Source: Agelaius tricolor (taxonomy: Eukaryota; Chordata; Aves; Passeriformes; Icteridae). Taken from it: DNA of 64,000 nucleotides. The notes beneath the pieces were generated by a model. It was not told the DNA's origin. It made no database searches and saw only the letters and a program-made list of their open reading frames with translations. The stretch is taken from assembly GCA_023055355.1 (NCBI GenBank), contig JALJCS010000001.1, positions 109,136,881 through 109,200,880 on the forward strand. The letters run 5' to 3'. The first letter of the stretch is position 1, and every line of letters starts with the position of its first letter. A program made the position numbers and the translations under genes. Below, piece after piece: positions 12,001 to 23,100 of the stretch.

Positions 12001-14099
12001 TTTTTTTTCCTGGGTGTTTCTGGCTTTGTTGGATGTTTATTTGAAGAAATGGTTTACCTTCTATATCCAGGTGAATCTGATCCATAGTAGGGCTGAGTTC
12101 CATTCAGGTAGTAGGAGTTCTGTACTGAAAATCTAAATGCCTGTTAAAACAAGGAGTGTTGTGAAAAAGCAGGTTCCATCCTACTCAAACTAGGTGCCAG
12201 TCTTGGCACCTCTGGTTTTTGTGTGTCAGATCCACACTTGGAAATAGTGACAAATAAAAATAGAAAGGTCTTTTGGGAGATTACTATTATAAAACACCAC
12301 TATAGAAACCAGCCAGGAAGGTGCACAAACAAAAAGTTCTTATTGAATGCAGGTACATACAGTTGGCACTTAGTAATGCATGGAGTGCTAAAAACAATGT
12401 TAAATACTGAATGCCTACCACTTCAGTGAGTACCACTTGTCTCAGTGAGAAAACAGCAGTTTTCAGACTCTACCCTTTCTCAGCACACCCGTCTCTTGTC
12501 TTCTCCTTTCCTCCTTGTCTTGGTCCTTGCTCCTACAACTCTGTCCCATCTTTCCCTCCCTCTCTGTCCTCTCAAGATTTACATCATGCAGTTTATGCTG
12601 CACACTCTAGTGGATTTCTGCTTGCATGGAACAAAGAGAAGAGTGGTGCTTTATTGTACGTGTGGTGATCTCAGGGAAGAGGCAGGACAACATTTGTGGG
12701 TAGAAATTAGTATGTTATAGAAAGGGTCAATATAGTTAGTTTCATTTACTTCATAGACAAGATGACATCCATATCCTTTAACTTCAGATATCTGCATCTG
12801 AAATAGTTCTTCACTTTATAATTGAGGAGGGCAAATAGTCATGTCTGGTGTGCAGTGCTTCTCACCTTAAGGTGAGTGTCTAAACCAGGCTAAATGAATT
12901 GCATCTGACAAGCTTTTTCTCATTGACTTTAAAAGCTGCCTGAAGGTGACACCTTCAACATCTGAATTTTGGCATCTAAATTCCATCAATGTCACCCAAT
13001 GTGGGGGAGTCCATAGGGTGATACTTCCATGTAGGAGATCCTACAGTGCAAAGTCAAACAGTGGTGAGCTTCAAAAACTATGTTCTGATTTTTCATATGC
13101 AGCTTTAAGTCACCTTCTTTGTTCACAAGCAGTCTGGTTTGAGAGACTCACTTTTGCATAATTTCTATTATTCAGGATATTATGTTATTCATTTCATTGT
13201 GGTTAAGACTTTCCAAGTTTCTTTAGGGAGCTGGGATTGATCCCTACTTCTGCATTTTCTTGGGATGGCTGGGAAAGGCATGGGAAACAAACCTTTCCCA
13301 GACAGGTTGAGAAAGAGAACAGGGGAAGTAGGAGAAAAGGGAGAGGATACTACTACACCTATGGGCTGATTTGGAGAAGTTTAGCCAAAATAGCAATGCT
13401 TAGGAAAGTTAAATTCTGCTTGAAATATAATCCTGTCCTAAGAAAGATGGAGAACTGTTAATACTAGGCAATTCTTCCTTTAGCAGCTTGCATTTAAAAA
13501 TAGAATAAAAACATGAGGTCACCAGAGGTGCAAGAGGGGAAAAAAAAAAAAACCCTTCAGCTTTCAAAACAGACAGAAGTCATCAGTGATTTGCTTGCAT
13601 ATAATGTATCTGATAGTGGTGTATCTTTGTATGTATGATTTTTGTATTTGTCACACCAGCAAACCTTCTGCTGTACATCTTATCTTCACACATGTTTGTT
13701 CATGCAGCCACGTACGGTGAGCTCCCACAATCCGTCATCAAATATTTCATCATTCCGTGCTCCCTTGAGACAAGAAGGGAAAGATAGATAGGCAAAGACT
13801 GATCAATATAAGAGATTGGCCTCCTTTAGTGCTCTCTGGAAAAAAACCCAAAAACATAGCATTTATTTAAAGAAAATAAGATACCATCTTCTGTATTATT
13901 CTTGAACTGTACTTGGAAATTCTGAAATAAAAATTTTAAAAAATGTTAGTTGGATAAAATTTCTTCATGATACCTGAATCCTTTATTCATTTAGAATTCA
14001 CAGTTATAAAGTCAACCAAACTAAAGTTTAAAAATGTCCTGAGCTGTGAAAATTTGTAAAACAGGCATATTTGATGAATTCCCCAAATCCTGAGTTTCA

Positions 14100-14700
14100 G
14101 GTAGAGCCCAATGCCAGAAGCAAAGCTACTATATTTGCAGTCCCAAAATAGGTTCTTTTATTCTGTGTGCAAGGGGCCAGTCCACACACATAGATAGTCA
14201 AGGTATTTGATTTATTTACATTTCTGTGTGGAAGGGGGTGCTGGGTGTCAAACCCACAAAGCCAACACTACCAAGACATTTCATGATACATTTTAGCAAA
14301 CGGAAGCCTTAATTCATTGGCTACAAGTTTCATAGTTCTTGTATTAGACTTGGACACATTAATTAGTGTTCTATCTCCATTTGGTTAATTATTCTCTCTC
14401 TTCTCATGCTAATCAGTCCCATGGTGTTTCTCTTCTCTTGGGCTGGTGGGTTTTTGGGTCAATGATCCGTGAGTTGGGATCTCCCCCTGCAGAATTCCCT
14501 TCTACCCAGTCACAGCTGGCTCAGCACAGTTGCTGGGTAAGGTTTATTTATTTCTTATCTTGGGGGTTCTGCCCAATGTCCTTGTGGCCCATAAATTCTG
14601 CATTCTTTGTGTCTGCTGTCAGTGGTACATCCTTCTCCCCAACTTTGTTAACCTCCCTCTGGGTGTGAGATCACTGAAACCTGCCAGGCCCTAAAGCTTA
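14100..14700 (-). mobile_element. Tentative ERVL-type LTR fragment
   Basis: The segment has the feel of an old avian ERVL-class LTR in minus orientation: a run with 'AAACCCACAAAGCCAACACTA', then 'TTCATTGGCTACAAGTTTC' and pyrimidine-rich sequence. I recognise the layout but cannot align it confidently. No coding sequence is present. It could equally be unique sequence. Confidence 0.35.
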
Positions 14701-15144
14701 GCAAGGCAATTCTACCAACCAGTAATTTGTCTTTCTAACACCTGCACATCACTTAGAGCTCATGTGCTGCTCTCTGTTTCAGACTAAATCTCCTTTCTTA
14801 TTGATTAGACTTGAAAGTATGTGAAGATCAAAAATCAACAATCCTTCCTTAAGAAGATTTTTATGTATTTAACATTTTCCAGCATTTTGACAAAAGAAAA
14901 TGCAAAAAATTTAGTAAGGATGACTTATTACAGTGCTCCTTGTACAGTTTAATCACTCCATAAGTACTCTAAGAAATATAGGCAGACAGAGGGGCCCCTG
15001 TGCATCCTTTGACCAGCTTTTTTATTGTTGGTCTTTCTTCTTTGTAAACTACTTCTTTATTGTCTCCAGAGTATTTTGAAATTTGCTGGTGCCACATCTG
15101 TGGTCCTGCTGTTGAGGCAAGGCTGTAGGTCAGGAATACTGCCT

Positions 15145-15195
15145 GATGCCATTCAAATCCAGAAGGATCAGATGCCATTCAAATCCAGAAGGATC
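15145..15195 (+). repeat. 26-bp tandem duplication
   Basis: A 26-base unit beginning GATGCCATTCAAATCCAGAA is present twice head to tail (15145-15170 and 15171 onward). The second copy matches except at its final base. The near identity points to a recent duplication, probably by replication slippage. It keeps a minor open frame but has no evident function. Confidence 0.9.
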
Positions 15196-16439
15196 CAACT
15201 TCACAGACTATGAACAGCCAAGCAGAAAATGTTTAAGTTGCAAGGCCTAGTGGAAAGCATCATTTTCCATTTGTCCCTTCTTTATGGCCAGGAGCAGGTG
15301 CCACAATGTGGTGTCTCAGGGCTCATGGAGGGTCATGTAGATGACTTGTAATTAATGCTGGGAAAGTGGGAGAGAACCTCTAAAATCAGTGGACTGGTGA
15401 GAAGAGGCTGCTTTTTAGGAAATGATGGTTTTCTGTTTTTTTTCCTGGCAGAAGGCTAACAGAATTTCTCATGCTGCAACTTATACCCCTTCTCTCTCAG
15501 TCCTTCCCTGTGCACCTCCTAGGACAGATTGGCTCCTGTTAAGCAGCCAGTTTCTACTCATCCAGGTGTTTCTTGTACCTCATATCCCAGCATCTAAGCA
15601 TCTTGGTGGTCCTTCTCTGTAGTCACATAATTTTGTACACTTCTCATGTACAGGAGATGTACAGGTAGCCCCCCACTGCCAAGGCTCTGCTGCTGATAAT
15701 GCTTGATGGTAGAATGATATGAAGACTAAGTTTTGCAGGGACTTGGCACTGAGAAGTGCAAGGTAATTCCAAGTGTCACTGTGAACCTGTGGATTTCTGG
15801 GGAAGGGCCTATAGTTTCTTATTCTTTGACTTTGAGAAGGTTTTACTGATCTGTTTGATTTGGTTTCCATAATTTTAATTCCTTGAGAACCACCAGTGGG
15901 ATTTCATGGTGGTGGTGGGCATTCCACAGCAGGCAGGGAGCTGCTGTGTGATTAGCAGTCCTGACATATTTTCTTTCCCTTGGCTGAAAATCCTGTGCCA
16001 CTTACAAATTATTTAGTGAGGAAGCAGTAATTATTGTAACAAAATATATAGTTAGGATTTTTGGTACAGTATAAACACATTTGGCATTAAATAAAACCAT
16101 ATGATTATTAATAAGGTTCTATAACATTATACTGCCATCTCCATCTTCAAGGACAGTGTTTTGATGATTTACCCGTGGTTATACTGTTTTACAGATAAAG
16201 TACAAATAATTAATTCTCCATGGTATAGGGAGGAGACCTGTTGATACATGCTGGAGCTTCCCTGTTGTCCCCTTTTGAAGCATCTCTGTGACCTCCCTCA
16301 GCTGTTCCAAACTGAAGGAGTAGGGGAGAAAATTGGGATGTATATGATAAGATATCAATCTTACATTCTCTCTATTGGAAATGAAAAGATTATGTTCTTC
16401 TTCTTTGAAGATTTGTGCACTTGGTGAAGAGGAAAACAT

Positions 16440-16670
16440 TGTTGTGTCTGGCAGGCTGCAATGAGGTCACCCCAAAGCTTTCTTTTTTCCAGGCTAAACA
16501 ATCCCAATTCCCTCAGCCTTTCCTCAGAGGAGAGGTTCTCCATCCCCCATATCAGCTTGGTGCCCCTTCTCTGGACTTGCTCCAACAGGTCCCTGTCATT
16601 CCTGTGCTGGGGACCCCAGAGCTGGATGCAGCACTGCAGGTGGGTCTCACCTCCCTGGGTTAGAAGCTGT
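16440..16670 (-). mobile_element. CR1 LINE fragment with ORF2 C-terminal coding
   Basis: The minus-strand frame encodes the C-terminal end of the CR1 ORF2 protein. Recognisable pieces are [40 protein letters not shown] and the following IAACQ. These match the conserved tail after the reverse transcriptase. The copy is a short remnant: the reverse transcriptase and endonuclease domains are absent and the standard 3' UTR is not clearly present. It is inert. Confidence 0.85.
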
Positions 16671-19128
16671 CTAGGAGCAAGATACCTTCTGTCTGGAAGC
16701 ACCATAGCTGGGTTTGTCTACCATTAGCAAAAACAGCTTCATGCAGTCACGTTCTGTAGAGAGGCAGATTGGTTGGTTGGGCTGATGGATTGGTTTTTGC
16801 AGCCCTGAGAATAAGCTCACACAGTCAGCCTGGAAGGATGGATGTGCAGGCACAGCACCCAGCTAACACAGTGACATGGCTTGTAAACTACAGCTGCTTT
16901 TTACCTGGCTGATTTGGACTTGGACACATTAAACACAGACATCTGCCTCACCCCACCTTGTAGATGTATTCTGGGTTAACTTTGTGAGATTCTTCTGATT
17001 TGTGGCTGGATTCCTTATCTTATTCAGTGGGAGGTACCCTTGTCTGTTTTCAGTTTAGGCAGTAAGAAATCTTTTTCTCACACCTTTTGTCTGTGTTGTT
17101 AGTTTACTGACTAATCTCTCCCAGGCTGTGGTGGCTTGGGTTGTGTGTTTATCAAATGTCTAGAATAATGGAGTCTGATTTTGACTATGCAAATAGTAAA
17201 TAACAGCACAAAAGACCAAAAAAAAAAGTTGGCATCTTTCAAAAGCCCTGAATGAGTACATATCATTTGCAATTTCAGAGTGGAACTTATCAGGCTTTTT
17301 AGTCCTTGTGTAATTTAATGGGTGTGTATGAAGTGAAGAATTAAAAAAGAGGCTGAGAGGCCTATGAACATTCCACAGGGGAGTATTTTAAATACAAGTG
17401 ACAATCCTGCATTTGATGAGTGTACTCACATGAAATGGACTCCCTGGCTCCTGATGAACAGCTCAATGCCCTTTCCTGTCACGTTTCCTGTCAGAAACTG
17501 AGTGTAGCCAGGGCTCTTCTGTGTTCAGGTTGAAACCTCCTGATGTTTTCAGGAAAATGCTTATATTTATTGTTCTAACAAACCTGAATTATGGAGATTT
17601 TTGTGCTGTCTGATGGAAGCATAGAAATCCAAAGGCAGCCAGAGCTGTACTATTACTCATGAGTCTGTGTCACTGTTAGCACTATCTTAGGCCACGTATC
17701 TGTGGCTTGGAGCGACTGGTAATTGAACTAACCAGTTCTTCAATAAGATCTAGATGATATCTTCTTCTCTTGGGATGAGTAGAAAACTTTACTATATAGC
17801 CTTTGAGTAAAGGTGAAGCTAGTCCTTTTAACATAGGATTTTCAGTGTTCCATATGAAATAAATTTATGGGTAAGTTAGATTCTGTGGGAGAGACCTCAC
17901 ATTTTCACTATAATTCAATATGAAAGGACAAAAGTTAGTAGAGTTACAACAGTAGTGTCTCCTGGTTCATTATAGTTAATAAATCAAACAAAAAAAATAA
18001 AATTAACATTAAAAATTGAGGCCTAAATGCAGCTTTTTCTGTTAAGATAATGAGCTTCTCATCTTGACTTTCGAGAACTATTTGTTAGTGCAAACATACT
18101 GTCTTTCAAAGGATAATTTAGAAGATGCTTTAATTTTTATAAACTGAAGTTCAAAACAAAAAGGAGTCTTATCCCAAAAAACTTCTACATGTGTGCCAGG
18201 GTGGTGGGAATATCTTACAAAGAAATAAAAGATTAGAAAATCAGCATATACTTCATAATGTAAGTTTTTGTCAGAAGTAGATCTAGTCAGATGATAAACT
18301 AGTCTGTTTTGTTATGTGAAAAGTCTCAATTTTTCCCCCTGTAAGTACTAACCACAGTGTGGTAGTGAGACTTCCATACAAAAACACGATCAAAAAGTGA
18401 CCTCAAGTATAAACACTGTGAAACGGTGTTGTACTTTAGTCCTGAGTATTTTTATGAATCCTCTGCATCCTGAATGAACCTGGATTTAATGGGCTTATAT
18501 CTCTTTCCTCCCCACTGCAGAGCACAGTGCTCAGAAGCTGTGTGTGAGCCTGGCAGGAGCTGCTGGCACTGGGAGAATGTCCCACTAGCTGCCAAACCAG
18601 TGGGGCAGCATTGGAGGCAGTAATAATAGTTCAGGGCTCACCTGGAGGTATTCGAGGGAGGATTGCATCTTACAGGATGCTTGCTTTGGCTGCTGGGGAG
18701 GAACTGAACAGGAAGTGTCCAACAAAAACTTGGCAACTTTAGGTTCTCAATTTCTGCGTCTACATGTGCTCTAGCAAGTTGAAATATTGAGCAGAGTATT
18801 TTTGATGGCATTGTAGTGTTGCCTGATGTAGTCAAGATTTAGGTTTAAATATTCTGTCAGGTTTCTTCTAAAAGTACAAAATATGATTAGGCCATGGGAG
18901 ATGTTTAATTACTGTTAGGTATTTGAATCCAAACATGTTGGATGCATGTTTACTTTATCTGATTTGTCTTCAGAGATTTATTTGTCAGTTGTTTTCCTTG
19001 GAATTGTTTTAATTATTTTTTAAAATGATTTTGCTAAATATAATCAGGGTGATTCATTAATACCACTGCTGTTGTGATTGATTTACTTGCCACATGCTAC
19101 AGTTAGTTTTGCTTAGCTTTGCTTGGTT

Positions 19129-19148
19129 AAAAAAAAAAAAAAAAAAAA
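19129..19148 (+). repeat. A20 homopolymer
   Basis: Twenty consecutive A follow 'GCTTGGTT'. No adjacent retroelement body is recognisable, so it may be a bare mononucleotide repeat. It is expected to vary in length between individuals. Confidence 0.95.
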
Positions 19149-20833
19149 GCCTGTATACCTGTTTGGACATGTCTAATCTCTTCTGAGTTAGATCTGAGTT
19201 ACCTGACAACCTTTGACATATTTCCTTGTGTAATTCTTCTGAACAGTGCTTTCCCCCTCCCTGCTTGTTTTCTGCAGTAGTGCTTCTCCTGCATCCAGCT
19301 TAAAGCAAGTCCTTTATGCTCTAAAGACCCCACATGTTGATAATTGGTTAAGGTTTGTCAAAGGCCACAAGTCTTCTGTTCCCACTGTTGCTCATAACGT
19401 TCCCTGGAGCTTTTTCTCACTGGCAATGGCCTGGATAGGCTTTTCCAGCTGAAGTGGAACTCTCCCATCCTTACCACGGGACAGCTGCCAAAGCAATGTG
19501 CTAGAATGTATTCCTTTCTTCCCACAGTGAGATGTATGGGTTCTGACTTAGTTTCACACCAGGTAGGAGTTAACAAGAGTTTACCATCAATTTCCTGGTC
19601 GAGACTTTGCAACCAAGACAGAGGGATTTCTCCCTCATTAGTAATACTATTTATTTTTTTCCAACATGCAATTCCCTCAGTTCTTTTTCTAGACATAATA
19701 TTCCCCAGACTACCCACCATCTGATCTGTTTCTCTCATAATTCTGAAATATATTTTTATTCACTTCCAGAGGACTCACTGGTATACAGGCTGTATTGCAA
19801 CATAGGTGTGTAGAGTAGATTTGATATAAATTTAAAAAATATAAATTAGTTTTATATACAAGACATAATAATTATTTTCATTCTAACACATGCATTTTGA
19901 TTTACTGAGTTTTCTTACTAGCAGGATGTACTTTACATGTGCAGATGATTATAAATAAGTTTTGCTGCTGATGACAGATTAAGTGTTCATGTCATCTAAT
20001 GAAGAAGTGTGAGCAGCCAGGTGTTGGTGGCAGCAGGCCATGATGTGTGTGAGATACACGTGCTTCCTTTTTTTTACTTTCAAAAGAAATCAGAGTGCTT
20101 CTCCAAGGGTAGATTTTGTTAGTTGGTGCTTTTCTTTTCTTTTTTTTTTCTTAGTGTGTGTAATATTCCATCTAGTGTTTGAGTCATTTTTACTCATGAA
20201 AAGAGTTCTGAACCCCTCTTTCAAGTAACCTCTCACTCAGTTTGTGGGAAGAAGACATGCAGTTGCTTTTATCTCTCCAATCACATTAGTAGTGTCAGGG
20301 GAAACAGCTGTGAAATGAAGGTTATGGAGAGTTAATGAAAATAAATTCTGTCTAACTGGATACTGAAATGTGGACAGACTTACTTGATTTAGCATTTTTT
20401 ATGTCTTCCCTGGGTTGCCCTCACTTGTCTCTCTTTTCCTTGTAATTTTAGCCTGTGAATACAAAAACGTGGAGAGTCTTTTGAGACTTGTGAGATTTTC
20501 TGAACTTTAGTGTCAGGTTATGCAGGAGAAAATAGAGAAATAACTCCTACAGCAGAACAAGGGTTTGGCAGAACCTTTCTCTGCATATGTATTTTAAATA
20601 GTCTGGTTTGCTTTTGAGCAGTGGTCCTCATTTCAGGTTCAGAGATGCATGTGTGTGTGGTTACTGTGCTCAAACATTAGGACTTTCTAATCCAGCAATA
20701 TCCACAAGAATCCACAGATTTGCCACTGCCACTTGTGCTTCCTCTCACAGGAACAAAGGGCCCAGCTTCTTCCCCTGTTTCAAATGCTTCTTGTTCTTGT
20801 GGAGTTTTTAAATTCAATTTCTAATACTTTCAA

Positions 20834-21860
20834 TCAGCTGAGGTTCATTGGTTTAAGTCCTTTGTCACTCAGTTCACAAAGCTGAAGAAGGACACGTGGA
20901 CAAACAAGGCAGTGACTGGAGGCATCTGGAGTAGTGAGCACCTCCCAAAACTGTGCACATGAATATTTTCCACTGGTGCTCATGCAGTTTTGGATGTTGG
21001 TGACCTGCTTCCGAAGTGCCTGGGTGAGGAACAGGTGCTGTGGCACTGCCAGTGCCTTCTGCATCTCTCCCAGGGTCCAGTCACAATCAAGGGGCAATAA
21101 GGAAACAATTTGGGCACTACCCTCCCTGGGATTATGTCATCTTTTTTATCACTGTGGTGTCCAGTGCCACTGCTGGCACAAGCCAGGCTGCCAGGTTATA
21201 TTTGGCAGAGAGGTCAGGGCATGTGAGCAGCAGGCAGCACTGACTAATGCTCCAGCCCTTGAAATGGTGCTGCTGATGCCATTCAGTTCCTGTCATGACC
21301 CTGCTGCCTTTGGCCCCAAAGTTACCTCCGTGCAGAGGAAGGGTGTTGCCTTTCTTTATGACTCCTCACCAAATACAGGGATTTAGGAGGATGTGATGGG
21401 TGTAAATATTCTCAGTCTTTGGCAATATGAGTAAGACCTGGAAAGAAAAGATGGTTTCCAAGATGGTCTAGAGATGCAAGGCATTTATGAGGGGACAGCA
21501 TGGCCCAATTAGAGACTCTTCAGCCCCACATCTACCCAGGAGGAGTCCCTGTGGCAAGAAAATGTTTGGAAGACAGTAATTGAGTTCTCAGCTGTTGGAG
21601 ATCCTGTTTCCAGCTCATCCTCCAAGATGAAATGATTGTAGATGAGCACTCCACAGAAGATTTCGGAGAGTTAAGGTCTAAGATGTGACGAAGTGGCACC
21701 ATGCCACCACATCAAACAGCTTGTCAGTATTGTTGTAGTCCAGCAGACAGCCTTGGGAACAGGCTCTGTGCCTATAAACCAGTGTCCTCTAGGTGAGGGA
21801 TTTGCTGAACTGGCCTAGACTGCTGCGGAAGTAGCACCTCCAGCATGGTCATAAATTGTG
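20834..21860 (-). pseudogene. Possible decayed coding remnant, parent unknown
   Basis: On the minus strand several protein-like stretches follow one another in order but in different frames, broken by stops and frameshifts. Examples are YNNTDKLFDVVAWCHFVT, then GVLIYNHFILEDELETG after a frame change, and finally an 88-codon open stretch at 20834-21097 containing DWTLGEMQKAL and LRKQVTNIQ. This pattern suggests a dead retrocopy or other coding remnant. I do not recognise the parent and there is no clear poly(A) remnant at 20.82 kb. Chance open frames in a locally GC-richer patch remain possible. Confidence 0.3.
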
Positions 21861-22580
21861 TTTATCTTATTTGGGAGGTCCAAAGGACAGTTTTACAGTT
21901 CCACATTCATGAAATACTGCCTGTTTTCTGAGGGCATCCAAATTTGATGGTATATTCAGCAAAACACTCCTTGATGTCTTCCTTTCCCTTCCCACTTCCA
22001 AGTTAACTGATTATTCCTTTGTTATTATTCATGTGTGTGCCTGTGAACAACCACAAATAGAAGAATGGAATTTTTTTTTAATGTGTCACTTAGCTTTCCT
22101 GAAGATATGTGGTGCATAGGCACCTTCTGCAACCACTTGCTCTACATATATGGCAGACTGGGATCACATGCTCATGAGGAAACTGAAGTTTTGGGTGTGT
22201 TTTCTCCTTTATGACATCAATGCAAAGAGCATTGAGCTACATATGAAGGATATTAAATACATAGGTACTGCTACAAAAAAACTCGTCAAGTGTATATACT
22301 TCTACTGGAGTGTATTTATGGCCAGTGCTGATTTAACTCTGATATCTTCTTTTCTTTTTATTTCTCTTTTTATAACAGTTACACAGGATTGAATGAAAAC
22401 ATTTTTGCTTAATTGAAAGAAATAGTGATGGCATAGTAAAGTAAAACCAGAGCAGTGTATGTTTTTACATGATAACTGAAAAATGGTATGAATTTCATAA
22501 ATATGGCACATATATAATCTCCTGAGGACATCTTATTGTGCAGGAATCCCAATCCCAGCCCCATGAGAAGGATTTTACTT

Positions 22581-23100
22581 GGTGATGGGTTGACCTTGGC
22601 CAGCAATGAAGCACTCACCCACTTTGCTCATTCTTCCCCATCAGTGGGATGGGAAAGAGAATTGGAAGAGCAAATGCAAGAAGGAACTCATGGTTCAAGA
22701 TAAGGATATCTTAATAAGCAAAGGAGAGGAAAACCAATCCAAATCAATGCACAGTCCCTCAATAATTCCACCTGCAGACCAGTGCCCAGCCAGTGTCTGA
22801 GCAGCAGCTACTTTGGGAAAACATCACAAAACCAGAGTTTGTATTGCTGAGCATGGTGTTAAATGCTGTGGAATATCCATCCCTTTGGTCAGTTTGGGTC
22901 AGCTGTTCCCTCCCAGCCCAGTTGCTGGGGAGAATGAGTGAGAAATTGATAAACCCTTGGTGCTGCACAAGCTCCGTCCAGCAGCAGCTGAAACTTTGAT
23001 GTGGTGGGGTTTTCTTTTTGTTTGTTTTGATCTAAAATAGAGCACCATATGAAGTGCTATGAAGAAGATTAACTCCATTCCATCCAGACCCAGTGCACAC
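22581..23100 (-). mobile_element. Solo LTR of an avian endogenous retrovirus
   Basis: The segment follows an avian LTR that I know well, in reverse complement. On the plus strand the order is 'CCATCAGTGGGATGGGAAAG', 'CAAGATAAGGATATCTTAATAA', 'CCCTTTGGTCAGTTTGGGTC', and at the right edge 'GAAGAAGATTAACTCCATTC' (quoted in part). The LTR 5' end is therefore near 23100 and its 3' end near 22581. No internal gag, pol or env sequence and no second LTR adjoin it, so it is a solo LTR left by recombination. Target-site duplication is not evident. Divergence indicates an old, inactive copy. Confidence 0.75.

Noticed and set aside
19358..19738. 126-codon minus-strand open frame
   Set aside because: No recognised domain, retroelement motif or splice context; its length is within chance for six frames over 64 kb.
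20934..21386. 150-codon plus-strand open frame
   Set aside because: It overlaps the minus-strand protein-like block, has no recognisable domain, and is best explained as its shadow or as chance.
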